NCBI GenBank assembly: GCA_009773495.1
Contig: WSXW01000001.1
Coordinates: forward strand, 62,001 to 126,000
Reading direction: 5' to 3'
Length of the DNA: 64,000 nt
DNA from: Bacillota bacterium
Lineage (GTDB): Bacteria; Bacillota; UBA994
The notes below the pieces were generated by a model, which was not told where the DNA came from, did not search any database, and saw nothing but the letters and a program-made list of their open reading frames with translations. The position numbers and the translations under genes were made by a program. Below, piece by piece: positions 1 to 8,518 of the stretch (position 1 is the first letter of the stretch; each line of letters begins with the position of its first letter).

Positions 1-99
1 CCCGGCTTGCATAGCAACGAACAGTTCTCGCATCTTGGCATTAGTTAGAACTTGTAACTTAGCAGTGTTTACTCCGCAGATCTCTACTCGATTCAACAA
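1..99 (-). CDS. sigG: RNA polymerase sigma-G factor, N-terminal fragment (runs off the window)
   Basis: The 33 visible codons include VEICGVNTAKL and LTNAKMRELF, which match the conserved N-terminus of forespore sigma-G (SpoIIIG). The start is a TTG, with a second TTG directly after it, behind an SD of five G's. The gene follows sigE as in nearly all endospore formers. It has its own sigma-F-type promoter just upstream and is separated from sigE by a terminator. Sigma-G drives late forespore genes such as SASPs and germinant receptors, both present in this window. Only the first eighth or so of the protein is visible. Confidence 0.9.
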   Translation of the reverse strand, partial: MLNRVEICGVNTAKLQVLTNAKMRELFVAMQAG

Positions 100-129
100 T
101 CTCTCCCCCTTCGCTAATGTTACGTATAG

Positions 130-160
130 AATTATGACCCAGCTAATAGGGGGTTTATAC
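130..160 (-). promoter_or_regulatory. sigma-F (forespore) promoter of sigG
   Basis: On the minus strand a -35 GTATA lies 16 bp before GGTCATAATT. The sigma-F/G consensus is GYATA and GGNNANANTR; only the last base deviates. The position between sigE and sigG is where the B. subtilis spoIIIG promoter lies. The -10 ends about 30 bp before the sigG start. Confidence 0.75.
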
Positions 161-165
161 TGATG

Positions 166-197
166 AAAAAAAAGAAGATGGACTACTCCATCTTCTT
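166..197 (-). terminator. intrinsic terminator of spoIIGA-sigE
   Basis: A perfect 11-bp stem (AAGAAGATGGA with TCCATCTTCTT) and 4-base loop are followed on the minus strand by a run of six or more T's. The sigE stop codon lies in the loop and stem, so the terminator is built into the gene's last codons. It insulates sigG from the sigE transcript. Confidence 0.85.
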
Positions 198-917
198 AAA
201 TTCTCTCCTTAATCTTCCAATTATACGTTTCTCGAGCCGCGATATATAGGACTGTGATATGCCCAGCATATCAGCAACTTCTTTTTGAGTCCTCTCACGT
301 CCATCTCGTAACCCAAACCTCAATTGCACAATCTGCCTCTCTCGGCCATTAAGCTTTCCTAGAGCCACCTTCAGCAAGTTCCGATCAACCTCGGCCTCTA
401 ATTCTCTATGGACTTCACTACCGTCAACTGGGATCACGTCTGATAGCAGTAGCTCATTGCCGTCCCAATCAACGTTAAGCGGTTCGTCTAAAGACACTTC
501 GACCTTTATTTTCTGGTTACGACGCAGATACATGAGAATTTCATTCTCAATACAACGTGAGGCGTATGTGGCTAGCTTGATGTTGCGTTCAGGGTTGAAG
601 GTATTAACAGCCTTAATTAATCCTATGGAACCAATGGACACGAGGTCTTCTATCAGCAGACCAGTATTCTCAAACTTGCGAGCAATATAGACGACTAAAC
701 GGAGGTTCCTCTCAATCAGAACAGTCTTAACAGACAGATCACCCTGCCTCAACCTGTCAAGCAAAAAGTGCTCTTCTTCCTCACTGAGAGGAGGTGGGAG
801 TGCTTCTGAACTCCCAACAAAATAGATGGGGTTTACCCCCCCCTCAACCCCGGCGATCCGAAGAAGCCTAATGACGAACAATCGCCACCGTAGACGCCAT
901 AATACTAAATACTTCAA
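183..917 (-). CDS. sigE: pro-sigma-E, mother-cell sporulation sigma factor
   Basis: Early mother-cell sigma factor, made as an inactive pro-protein and cleaved by SpoIIGA. It is 244 aa; B. subtilis SigE is 239. The first ~30 residues are the basic, hydrophobic pro-sequence, followed by the conserved junction [10 protein letters not shown]. Region 2 contains [18 protein letters not shown] and [17 protein letters not shown]; region 4 ends in the helix-turn-helix [19 protein letters not shown]. The TTG start is set by GGGAGG 8 nt upstream. The protease gene spoIIGA ends 13 nt upstream, so protease and substrate are co-transcribed. Confidence 0.97.
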   Translation of the reverse strand: MKYLVLWRLRWRLFVIRLLRIAGVEGGVNPIYFVGSSEALPPPLSEEEEHFLLDRLRQGDLSVKTVLIERNLRLVVYIARKFENTGLLIEDLVSIGSIGLIKAVNTFNPERNIKLATYASRCIENEILMYLRRNQKIKVEVSLDEPLNVDWDGNELLLSDVIPVDGSEVHRELEAEVDRNLLKVALGKLNGRERQIVQLRFGLRDGRERTQKEVADMLGISQSYISRLEKRIIGRLRREFKKME

Positions 918-930
918 TGTAATGCCTCCC

Positions 931-1815
931 CTACATACTATCTACTGGCCAGACCGTGTACGGCAGCAAAGCTGTTTTACCCACGAGTTTGGCTTCCCCT
1001 GGGGCAAATCCGATTACAGCATCTACTTTATGCCAAATTCCAGAAGCCCATAACTCACAAATTTCGGGGCGAATACCTATCATTAACCCTCTACCTGAGA
1101 CGGTGTTAAATGGTATTAAACTAATGCGCTCCATAAAGGCGTGAGGTAGCAGATCCAGCCCGTCTGTTAGACCTGCATACCAAGCCTGGATGGAAGTACA
1201 TAGCTCGGGTGGTAGCCTTTCTCGCACTGTCCAAAAGTCCACTACTACTACGGGCCTATAGGTAAGTAGTTCATGCAAGACATTTCCAGTATCGAGAATA
1301 GCTTCTTGCTCGATAAGCCGCCCCCCTACCCCGAAGCGAAAGAGCGTTGAATCGCGTGAACTACGAAAATACTTGCTAATTACAACCCAAAGGCTTCGCA
1401 CTGGGAAAGTCAAGACAAATGGGCCGCCGATTACTAAGTACCAACCGATGCGGGGTAATGCTTCACCAGTTTTTGCTGTGCCAGAAAGTGCTAAGGCATA
1501 AGTAACACCTGCTACTAATGTCGACAGTAGAGCAAAAACCGTAGTGAGTTTTACTAGGGATGTAAGCCGATCAGGCACAAAACACAACTGAACCATTGCG
1601 ATAGCCACCACTGTCTTGAAAAGTATTTCCCTAGTTAGCGTTACAGGGGTTATAAGCCAGAGGAAAGAGCAAAGGCTGCCCAGCGCTGCAGTCAGACTGA
1701 TGGTCATACTCTTTGTAGGGCGGCGCATGACTACCCCAGTGGCCCATAGCAGCCACCAATTCATACCCCAGTTTAAGAAGAATAACAAGTCAAGATAAAT
1801 GGTAATAGAAAACAC
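931..1815 (-). CDS. spoIIGA: SpoIIGA, membrane aspartic protease that activates pro-sigma-E
   Basis: Mother-cell septal-membrane protease that removes the pro-sequence of sigma-E. About five hydrophobic segments fill residues 1-145. The cytoplasmic aspartic-protease half carries the catalytic motif DTGN at 175-178. Length (~294 aa) is close to the family norm of 309. The start is unusual. The in-frame GTG at 1815 is preceded directly by a G-run and leaves almost no leader after the predicted promoter. Homology to the family N-terminus (M-x-IYLD) instead points to the ATT at 1806, which has GGGGGTG 6 nt upstream. Downstream partner is sigE. Confidence 0.93.
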   Translation of the reverse strand: MFSITIYLDLLFFLNWGMNWWLLWATGVVMRRPTKSMTISLTAALGSLCSFLWLITPVTLTREILFKTVVAIAMVQLCFVPDRLTSLVKLTTVFALLSTLVAGVTYALALSGTAKTGEALPRIGWYLVIGGPFVLTFPVRSLWVVISKYFRSSRDSTLFRFGVGGRLIEQEAILDTGNVLHELLTYRPVVVVDFWTVRERLPPELCTSIQAWYAGLTDGLDLLPHAFMERISLIPFNTVSGRGLMIGIRPEICELWASGIWHKVDAVIGFAPGEAKLVGKTALLPYTVWPVDSM

Positions 1816-1851
1816 CCCCGCTCGTAAAAATTATACCGAGCCGGGGGTGTT
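1811..1851 (-). terminator. hairpin between ftsZ and spoIIGA, possible ftsZ terminator
   Basis: AACACCCCCGGCTCG pairs with CGAGC-GGGGGTGTT around a 12-base A/T loop, followed on the minus strand by only four T's. The stem is strong but the U-tract is short, so termination after ftsZ is probably partial. The loop contains the -10 of the predicted spoIIGA promoter and the 3' arm contains the spoIIGA SD. Confidence 0.55.
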
Positions 1852-1863
1852 GAAAATTGTCAC
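1830..1863 (-). promoter_or_regulatory. spoIIG-type promoter with 22-bp spacer
   Basis: GTGACA is followed after exactly 22 bp by a perfect TATAAT on the minus strand. The B. subtilis spoIIG promoter is known for this unusual 22-bp spacing of near-consensus sigma-A boxes, which makes it dependent on Spo0A~P. I found no clear TGTCGAA Spo0A box next to it. Predicted transcription would start about 8 nt before the GTG and about 17 nt before the ATT start candidate. Confidence 0.6.
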
Positions 1864-1878
1864 AATAGGGTAACAAAT

Positions 1879-2937
1879 TTATTTGTCTAGTAGCCGCTTC
1901 TTGCGCATAAACGTTGGGATGTCCAAATGGTCATCATCAAACGGGGAAATAGTAATCCCGTCAAAAAGATTATCCCGAGATTTCCGCCCATCAAACCCTG
2001 TAGCAATAACAGTGATACGTACCTCATCACCTAATTGGTCATCAATGACTGCGCCAAAGATAAAGTTAGCGTCTGCATCTGCTGCAGCAGCTATTACTTC
2101 GGCAGCCTCATTAATCTCATGGAGACCTAGGGATGGACCTCCCGCGATACTAAGAAGAATGCCCTTAGCGCCATCAATAGATGTCTCGAGTAAGGGGCTC
2201 GAAATTGCTTGTTTAGCTGCTGCAACTGCACGCCCTTCGCCCGTTGCGCTACCGATTCCCATTAAAGCAGAACCCGCGTTGGACATGACCGTTTTTACAT
2301 CAGCAAAGTCTAGGTTAATCAGACCAGGAACCATAATCAAGTCGGAGATACCTTGCACTCCTTGGCGCAACACATCGTCAGCTATCCTAAAGGCCTCCAA
2401 AAAAGGAGTCTTCTTATCGACAACCTGAAGCAATCTGTCATTGGGAATCGTAATAATTGTATCGACTTTCTCTTTTAAGGCAGCAATGCCTTTCTCTGCT
2501 TGTCCCTGACGTCTGCGACCTTCAAACGAAAAGGGCTTGGTAACGACTCCTACTGTCAGAGCACCAAGCTCCCGGGCTACTTCTGCAACAATAGGAGCGG
2601 CCCCAGTACCGGTGCCTCCACCCATTCCCGCCGTCACGAAAACCATGTCAGCACCCTTTAGAGCCTTGACCAAAAGATCCCGACTCTCCTCTGCAGCCTT
2701 CCCTCCCACATCAGGATTGGCTCCTGCACCCAAACCACGCGTGAGCTTTTCGCCGATTTGTAACTTGTGAGTGGCCTTGGATGTGGATAGAGCTTGCACA
2801 TCAGTATTAACTGCAATAAATTCAGCGCCCTTAAGGCCAGCCTCGATCATTCTATTTACACCGTTGCTGCCGCCTCCGCCAACCCCAATGACCTTTATCT
2901 TTGCATATTGGCTAAATTCAACATCCCACTCTAGCAT
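1879..2937 (-). CDS. ftsZ: cell division GTPase FtsZ
   Basis: Tubulin-like GTPase that forms the Z-ring. [18 protein letters not shown] near the N-terminus and the tubulin signature GGGTGTG in the T4 loop are intact. The C-terminal conserved peptide [14 protein letters not shown], which binds FtsA, is present. It has 352 aa, with only a short C-terminal linker. The ATG follows GGAGAGGAG. It lies 18 nt after ftsA and is followed by spoIIGA. Confidence 0.98.
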   Translation of the reverse strand: MLEWDVEFSQYAKIKVIGVGGGGSNGVNRMIEAGLKGAEFIAVNTDVQALSTSKATHKLQIGEKLTRGLGAGANPDVGGKAAEESRDLLVKALKGADMVFVTAGMGGGTGTGAAPIVAEVARELGALTVGVVTKPFSFEGRRRQGQAEKGIAALKEKVDTIITIPNDRLLQVVDKKTPFLEAFRIADDVLRQGVQGISDLIMVPGLINLDFADVKTVMSNAGSALMGIGSATGEGRAVAAAKQAISSPLLETSIDGAKGILLSIAGGPSLGLHEINEAAEVIAAAADADANFIFGAVIDDQLGDEVRITVIATGFDGRKSRDNLFDGITISPFDDDHLDIPTFMRKKRLLDK

Positions 2938-2955
2938 AACTGGTCTCCTCTCCTG

Positions 2956-4167
2956 CTATTCCCAAAAATCCTTTAGGAAGCCTTTTACACGTGCCACCAA
3001 TCCACTGCTGCTGCCTCGACGCTGTGACCTCTGCCCGGCTACGTAGGCACTGCGAGATAACACATAAGTAATAATCCCTACTGCGGCGTTGTAACCTGGA
3101 TCATCCACCGCGCCATAAGTATCAAGTGACACGCGCACAGGGTTTGGTATGTAGCGTTTAGCTAGTCCAGCAAACCCTTTCGTCTTAGCTACGCCCCCAG
3201 TTAACACTATCCCTGCAGGAATCACATCATGATTGCTAAGATCCTTAGCTTGTTGGCGGAGCATTTTAAACAACTCTTCGTAACGAGGCTCTATGATCTC
3301 CACAAAAGCCTTACTAGATATGCGCTTGGACTCGACGTGCCCATACGCGCTCAAATCCACGACTTTTTCTTCTGTTTGACCAAACCAGTCGTTTTCAATT
3401 TTGAGTCTCTCTGCAGTAGGTGTGCTAGTTCTGAGTCCTAGGGCTAAGTCATTAGTGACACTAGCTCCGCCAATAGGAAGTACCCCAATACTTCGTAGAG
3501 TACCCTCTTCAAAGTAGGAAAGCTCTGTTGCGGACGCGCCAACATCACACAGCAGCACCCCTAGTTCTCGTTCATCTTCGGAAAGCATCAATTCACCCAA
3601 GGCTAAGGGCTTTAGCACAAAACCGTCACTGCCGTAGCCCGCTCTGTCCACACTACGGCGCAGATTAGATAGTGCCGTAAGGTTGCCAACCACGAGTAGC
3701 GCCTCAAGCTCGAGCCTCATTCCTACCATACGTACAGGATCCTTTAGTCCACCATACCCATCGACTATGTATTGCTTAGATATAATATCTAAAACTTCAC
3801 GGTTAGGAGGCAAGCTTATCATCTTCGCAGCCTGAATGGCCCGTTCCACATCCTCTGGCGATACTTCATGTTTGTCTCCTAATACAGCTACCATGCCCCT
3901 AGATCCTTGCAATGCTGCATGTAAAGGCGAAAGGCCCACATACACCGAACTTACCGTTGTACCAGCCATACGCTCGGCGAAACTGATTGTTTCCTTGATG
4001 CAAAGTGCGTTAGCCTCAAGGTCTATAATTAACCCCTTGCGCATACCTACTGAAGGCCGCGAACTCATACCTATAACGTGCACATCGCCCTTTTGGTCTA
4101 CCTCTGCAATTACACATCGAGTATTGGCGGTTCCCACATCCAAACTCGCGACTATATCCTTTGTCAA
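2956..4167 (-). CDS. ftsA: cell division actin-like ATPase FtsA
   Basis: Membrane-tethered actin homologue that anchors FtsZ. ASLDVGTANTRCVIAE is the phosphate-1 motif; LCDVGASATELSYF and VLTGGVAKTKGFAGLA are later nucleotide-binding motifs. The C-terminus VKGFLKDFWE fits the amphipathic membrane-targeting helix. I place the start at the TTG with GGGGAGGTGG 6 nt upstream, giving ~403 aa starting MTKDIVASLDVG. A longer reading from TTG at 4209 lacks an SD. Confidence 0.96.
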   Translation of the reverse strand: MTKDIVASLDVGTANTRCVIAEVDQKGDVHVIGMSSRPSVGMRKGLIIDLEANALCIKETISFAERMAGTTVSSVYVGLSPLHAALQGSRGMVAVLGDKHEVSPEDVERAIQAAKMISLPPNREVLDIISKQYIVDGYGGLKDPVRMVGMRLELEALLVVGNLTALSNLRRSVDRAGYGSDGFVLKPLALGELMLSEDERELGVLLCDVGASATELSYFEEGTLRSIGVLPIGGASVTNDLALGLRTSTPTAERLKIENDWFGQTEEKVVDLSAYGHVESKRISSKAFVEIIEPRYEELFKMLRQQAKDLSNHDVIPAGIVLTGGVAKTKGFAGLAKRYIPNPVRVSLDTYGAVDDPGYNAAVGIITYVLSRSAYVAGQRSQRRGSSSGLVARVKGFLKDFWE

Positions 4168-4239
4168 AGATTCCACCTCCCCGCCACAAATACTATTTCC
4201 ACGCGTCAAGCCATTATCCTGTATGTTTCTTAAAGTCTC

Positions 4240-4569
4240 CTATCTTGTAAACAACAACCTACGGATTATAGCAAGATTCTCAAAAATACGCACACCAAAG
4301 GCCACAAGAGCAGCTAGATATAGGTTGATGCCAATACGGTCCCCCACAAAGGCCAGCAGAGCCGCCAAAAGCGTATTACTAAGTAACCCACTGACGAAAA
4401 TTTTATCGTCAAACATTCCTTCTAAGGCAGCACGACAACCACCCAGTAAGGTATCAAACGCAGCTAGCAAAGCCACGGCTGTATACGGAGCCAAATGGCC
4501 GGGGATTGTGGCTTTAGTAACAAAACCTAAGGTCAAACCAAGGAGGAGTGCCATAGCAGGCAACAACAT
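4240..4569 (-). CDS. sbp: small basic membrane protein Sbp (DUF1290)
   Basis: About 109 aa with three or four hydrophobic segments (LLPAMALLLGLTLGFVT, LAPYTAVALLAAFDTLLGG, TLLAALLAFVGDRIGINLYLAALVAFG). This is the DUF1290 protein found beside ftsA/ftsZ in sporulating Firmicutes; its function is unknown. The start is the ATG one nucleotide after the upstream DUF881 stop, with AAAGGGGGTAAG as SD inside that gene's end, so the two are translationally coupled. Confidence 0.88.
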   Translation of the reverse strand: MLLPAMALLLGLTLGFVTKATIPGHLAPYTAVALLAAFDTLLGGCRAALEGMFDDKIFVSGLLSNTLLAALLAFVGDRIGINLYLAALVAFGVRIFENLAIIRRLLFTR

Positions 4570-4570
4570 A

Positions 4571-5290
4571 CTACTTACCCCCTTTGACAGGCTTTGCCCA
4601 TTCAAACCTAATCATTCTAGAATAACCTGGTACCGAGACTGTGCTAAGTCTTTTAATCGAAACATCAATGCCAAAATAAGTGAGTGTCTCCATTATTCCG
4701 CCACGCATGCGTAGGCTGCTCTCCATAACATCGGGATCCCCAATAGCTGTGATTACAAAGGGTGCAGCAATCCGCGTGTTATTGATAGAAATGGACGGAC
4801 CGGCACAGTGTATTTCGCTTGTTGCCAATAATCGTTGATCATTGACAGAAATGGCCTCCGCTCCAGCTGCAAACAATGCGTTCGTGAGCTTAAGGATGTC
4901 TTCATCGTGAACGATGAAGACTGAGGGATCTTCTCCTTGCGTAGCTACTTTCCTACTATCAATCATAGTTACTACGAGCCCTGGACCCTCAACATCTGCC
5001 ATCCCGGCAAGAATCCGCGCCTTGTTTAGGTCGGCTCTGAGCAACTCCAAAGCCCCCTCGCCTTGAGTCAGGGCCCCTTCGTATTGATGCAGGTGTCCCC
5101 GCAGTTCATCAATATCCTCCTGCAACTCTTGGTTCTGACGGATCGCATCCATCAGTAACACTCGCATTTCGCTAGTACGTAGGTCAGGTACAGTGGCAGT
5201 AAAATTCCCAGTACTCCTGATCTGTACCGCTAGTAGCAACCCAATAAAAAGAGAGACTAGAGCCAAAGCAAAACGCGCACGTGATTTCAT
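4571..5290 (-). CDS. DUF881 family protein (YlxW/YlxX-like)
   Basis: 239 aa: one N-terminal transmembrane segment (residues ~6-24), a predicted coiled coil (~40-90, rich in E, L and Q), then the DUF881 domain with VEGPGLVVTMIDSR and AAGAEAISVNDQRL. Related proteins lie between ftsQ/divIB and sbp in Bacillus and Clostridia and are assumed to be divisome- or envelope-associated, but no activity is established. It is followed 1 nt later by sbp. Confidence 0.88.
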   Translation of the reverse strand: MKSRARFALALVSLFIGLLLAVQIRSTGNFTATVPDLRTSEMRVLLMDAIRQNQELQEDIDELRGHLHQYEGALTQGEGALELLRADLNKARILAGMADVEGPGLVVTMIDSRKVATQGEDPSVFIVHDEDILKLTNALFAAGAEAISVNDQRLLATSEIHCAGPSISINNTRIAAPFVITAIGDPDVMESSLRMRGGIMETLTYFGIDVSIKRLSTVSVPGYSRMIRFEWAKPVKGGK

Positions 5291-5293
5291 AAT

Positions 5294-6037
5294 CTACCGT
5301 CCTTTATATACAGGGATATCTCCTGTCATGTCAATGTAGGCGATGGTAGAGCTACTGAATCCTCTAACTTCATAAGCATAAAGCACAGCTGGTAGTAAAG
5401 CAAGGCGCGGAGCAGCGTTATGTGTCGTACCAATCTTTATGTGAATCCCACCAGTCGTGGTTAGGGTTACTTCTCCCTGAATGGAAACGTTGAGTTCGGA
5501 GATGACCGTTCGAGTACTTGAAGGTAGCAGGCTCATCACTGTACGAGCAGATTCGAAGCCTACTCCTGACAGTTTTTGCCCAAGCACTACACTGTCAATA
5601 TGCACCCCACTGACTATAGGTAGGTTGACCCTACTAAAATTGCTCACTATAGAGACTACTCGTCCGCTAGGGTCGATTTCTACAAAGCCGTCATAATAAG
5701 GCAGCACCGCCATACCTATGTTTTCTTCTATTACAATCCTTACTTTATTGGGCAAAATACGGCTTATCTGAGCAGAAACTACGCGAGGGTCTGCCACTAA
5801 CCGCTTCTCCATCTCTCGCAAGTCTAGCTTGAGGAGTTGAGCACCCTTCCATAACCCGGCCACCTCTTCTACCTGTTGAGTGCTTAAGGTCTCATTACCC
5901 CTTACCTCCACAAACTCTAGGTTGAAAAACCAGGTGGCTTGTACCACTTGCCAACAAAAAAGAAGGAAGAGAGTAGCCAAAAAGGCTCCCCTTACAAAAC
6001 CATTATGTTTGGTAGGATTTTGCTGCTCTTTGGCCAT
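5294..6037 (-). CDS. ftsQ: cell division protein FtsQ/DivIB
   Basis: Bitopic divisome protein: cytoplasmic tail, one transmembrane helix (~GAFLATLFLLFCWQVVQ), then an extracytoplasmic POTRA domain (FFNLEFVEVRGNETLSTQQV) and the FtsQ beta domain. About 247 aa. The chosen ATG has AGGGGGAG just upstream; an in-frame TTG six codons earlier overlaps the murA stop and lacks an SD. Placement after murA and before DUF881-sbp-ftsA is typical. Confidence 0.93.
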   Translation of the reverse strand: MAKEQQNPTKHNGFVRGAFLATLFLLFCWQVVQATWFFNLEFVEVRGNETLSTQQVEEVAGLWKGAQLLKLDLREMEKRLVADPRVVSAQISRILPNKVRIVIEENIGMAVLPYYDGFVEIDPSGRVVSIVSNFSRVNLPIVSGVHIDSVVLGQKLSGVGFESARTVMSLLPSSTRTVISELNVSIQGEVTLTTTGGIHIKIGTTHNAAPRLALLPAVLYAYEVRGFSSSTIAYIDMTGDIPVYKGR

Positions 6038-6048
6038 ATTGCTCCCCC

Positions 6049-7308
6049 TCACCAACCCAATCGTTCTACTCTTCCGCCTAAAGCTCTAAACGTGCTATCA
6101 AGATCCACGTATCCGCGGTCAATGTGATGTACCTGCTCCACGATGGTTATACCCTCTGCGGCCAGTCCTGCTAGAACTAAGGCTGCACCAGCTCGCAGAT
6201 CCGTGGCTGCAACTACCGCGCCGGTCAACCGTTCCACACCACGGATTATTGCAGAGCGGCCCTCTACCTTGACCATAGCTCCCATCCGCCGTAGCTCGTC
6301 AACATGCTTAAATCGACTCTCAAAGACCGTCTCCGTCAATACACTGGTGCCCTGCGCCACGCACAAGGCAGCTAACATGGGTGCCTGGAGATCTGTGGGA
6401 AAGCCAGGATGGGGCAAAGTACGCAGAGCATCTACCGCTTTGGGTCGATAATCACACACTACAGTCACAGAGTTACCAGCAATGGTGACCTTTGCACCCA
6501 TTTCCCGAATTTTTGCAAGTAGTGGTTCTAAATGTTCAGGAATGACCGGCTTTACAGTTACCTGCCCCTGGGTAATTACGGCACCAAGCAGAATTGTACC
6601 AGCGGCGATTCGATCAGGTATGATGGTGTACTCTGCCCCTCGCAGCTTCTCTACACCGCGGATACGTATTTGACCAGTACCCGCGCCCGCGATGTCAGCC
6701 CCCATAACATTAAGGATATCTTGAACGTCAATAATTTCTGGTTCTTTGGCTGCGTTACGGATTAGGGTCTCACCTTGGGCTAGCGTTGCTGCCATCATGA
6801 TATTCTCCGTTGCGCCGACGCTCGGATAATCTAGATGTATATCAGCACCGACTAGTTGCTTAGCCTCAGCTGTTATGTATCCTCGGCCCTCCTCACTAAC
6901 CTTGGCCCCTAGCGCCTCAAGACCTTTGATATGGAGATCTATGGGGCGAGAGCCAATGGCACACCCCCCAGGGTAGGAAGCACTTACCTTGCCATGCCTC
7001 GCTAAGAGCGGTCCCATAATGATGACTGAGGACCTCATCTCCCTCATCAGTGCTTCTGGAATTGTATGACTATGGAGCCTTTCGGCATGGATATTTAAGC
7101 TATCCTCCACCCATTCGCACTCTGCTCCAAAGCTCTGAAGAATATGGCGCATGACGTCAATATCGGTAAGAGTTGGCATACTGCGCAATGTACAGGGCTC
7201 ATCTGTCAACAAGCATGCAGCGATTATAGGCAAGGCTGCATTCTTAGCCCCATGTATCTTTACGGTCCCCTGCAGAGGCGTCCCTCCAGCGATAACGATA
7301 CGTTCCAA
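6049..7308 (-). CDS. murA: UDP-N-acetylglucosamine 1-carboxyvinyltransferase
   Basis: First committed step of peptidoglycan synthesis: PEP plus UDP-GlcNAc gives enolpyruvyl-UDP-GlcNAc. 419 aa, normal length. KNAALP at 22-27 and the catalytic cysteine in YPGGCAIGSRPIDLHIKGL (Cys116, the fosfomycin target in this family) are intact. The C-terminal half has the conserved FPTDLQAP and FESRFKHVDELRRMGA. It lies between murG (103 nt gap) and ftsQ, where other clostridia often also carry murC and murB. Confidence 0.97.
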   Translation of the reverse strand: MERIVIAGGTPLQGTVKIHGAKNAALPIIAACLLTDEPCTLRSMPTLTDIDVMRHILQSFGAECEWVEDSLNIHAERLHSHTIPEALMREMRSSVIIMGPLLARHGKVSASYPGGCAIGSRPIDLHIKGLEALGAKVSEEGRGYITAEAKQLVGADIHLDYPSVGATENIMMAATLAQGETLIRNAAKEPEIIDVQDILNVMGADIAGAGTGQIRIRGVEKLRGAEYTIIPDRIAAGTILLGAVITQGQVTVKPVIPEHLEPLLAKIREMGAKVTIAGNSVTVVCDYRPKAVDALRTLPHPGFPTDLQAPMLAALCVAQGTSVLTETVFESRFKHVDELRRMGAMVKVEGRSAIIRGVERLTGAVVAATDLRAGAALVLAGLAAEGITIVEQVHHIDRGYVDLDSTFRALGGRVERLGW

Positions 7309-7410
7309 ACATGTTCACTCCTTCCACGCTAAGTGCATGCAATCTCTGCACCATCGTATGCTCAGGAGTAAAAAGGTGTTACAGCCGGACTCTAAGCTTG
7401 TCCCACACAC

Positions 7411-8505
7411 TTAGATGATTAGCTTTTCCATTAGGCTACAGATACTTGCTGTGGCGTGAGGGAAAGCCAGACCTCTGCTCTTGTCGGCCATCTCAGCCAA
7501 TGTTTCATCATTGGTGATCAGACGCCGCACAGCGTCAGTCAGAGCCTGACTGCTCAACGAATCCTCAGTGATTACCACAGCTCCCCCGGCGCTTTCAACC
7601 ACTCGAGCGTTGAATAACTGGTGGTCATTAGCCGCAATGGGCGAGGGAATAAGGATAGAAGGCTTACCGAGTGCTGCCAACTCGGCAGTAAAAGAACCTG
7701 ACCGCGAGATAACAAGATCAGCTGCAGCTAAAAGCTCTGGCATGTTTGTGGCGTAATCTAGCACATCGAGAGATTTCCCCCCGAACACACTAGCTCTGAC
7801 GCTGACTTCACTATAGTACTTCTTGCCGGTCACGTGAATTAGATGCACACCCAAACTAAGCAACTCTCCATAAGCATCACACACCGTCTGATTAAGCCGC
7901 AAAGCTCCCCCACTGCCCCCTACTACTAAAAGAACTTTCTGCTTACAATGTATGCCTAAACTTCTTCTCGCCTCAGAACGGTCGGCAATGAGAATTGCAG
8001 GTCTTAGGGGATTACCTGTCACATGAACCTTTTGTCGTGGGAAGTGCGCATAAACGGATTCATGGCTCACCGCAATCCTGTCTACAAAACGAGCTAACAA
8101 GCGGTTGGTTAAGCTAGGAAAAGCGTTTTGCTCATGAATTATGGTCGGGTAGCCCATAAGCGCGGCGGCAAACATCAAGGGACCAGCTGCATAGCCGCCC
8201 GTTCCCATAACAACATCGGGAGCGAATCGCTTTAATAGCCCTACTGCCTGAACAATAGCCTTCGCTGCCCGGAAAGCAGTCTTTACTTGTTCAAATGAGG
8301 GGTACCTAGGGAGGTATGTAAGGTCCAACGTCACCAGCTTAAACCCCTCTGTCGGAACAATCTGATTCTCCATCCCCCGTTTCGACCCCACAAAGAGAAT
8401 CTCGGCATCAGGATGCCGTGCGGCAAATTCCTTAGCCACTGCAACCGCAGGATAGATATGACCACCGGTGCCTCCAGCAGCAAACATAGCTCTTAGCGTG
8501 CGCAC
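7411..8505 (-). CDS. murG: MurG, lipid II-forming GlcNAc transferase
   Basis: Transfers GlcNAc to lipid I at the inner face of the membrane to give lipid II. The GT28 N-terminal loop GGTGGHIYPA (from residue 11), IIHEQNAFPSLTNRLLAR and the donor-site region SRSGSFTAELAALGKPSILIP are present. About 364 aa. The start is the GTG preceded by GAGGAGGCG, 13 nt after the ftsW stop. Confidence 0.96.
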   Translation of the reverse strand: MRTLRAMFAAGGTGGHIYPAVAVAKEFAARHPDAEILFVGSKRGMENQIVPTEGFKLVTLDLTYLPRYPSFEQVKTAFRAAKAIVQAVGLLKRFAPDVVMGTGGYAAGPLMFAAALMGYPTIIHEQNAFPSLTNRLLARFVDRIAVSHESVYAHFPRQKVHVTGNPLRPAILIADRSEARRSLGIHCKQKVLLVVGGSGGALRLNQTVCDAYGELLSLGVHLIHVTGKKYYSEVSVRASVFGGKSLDVLDYATNMPELLAAADLVISRSGSFTAELAALGKPSILIPSPIAANDHQLFNARVVESAGGAVVITEDSLSSQALTDAVRRLITNDETLAEMADKSRGLAFPHATASICSLMEKLII

Positions 8506-8518
8506 GTGTAGCGCCTCC

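Noticed and set aside
1883-2428. 181-codon plus-strand frame opposite ftsZ
   Set aside because: Shadow of ftsZ; no SD and no domain.
3836-4714. 292-codon open frame on the plus strand opposite ftsA-sbp
   Set aside because: It lies entirely antisense to conserved genes, has no SD, and its composition (many S, T, A, P) is that of a complementary-strand shadow.
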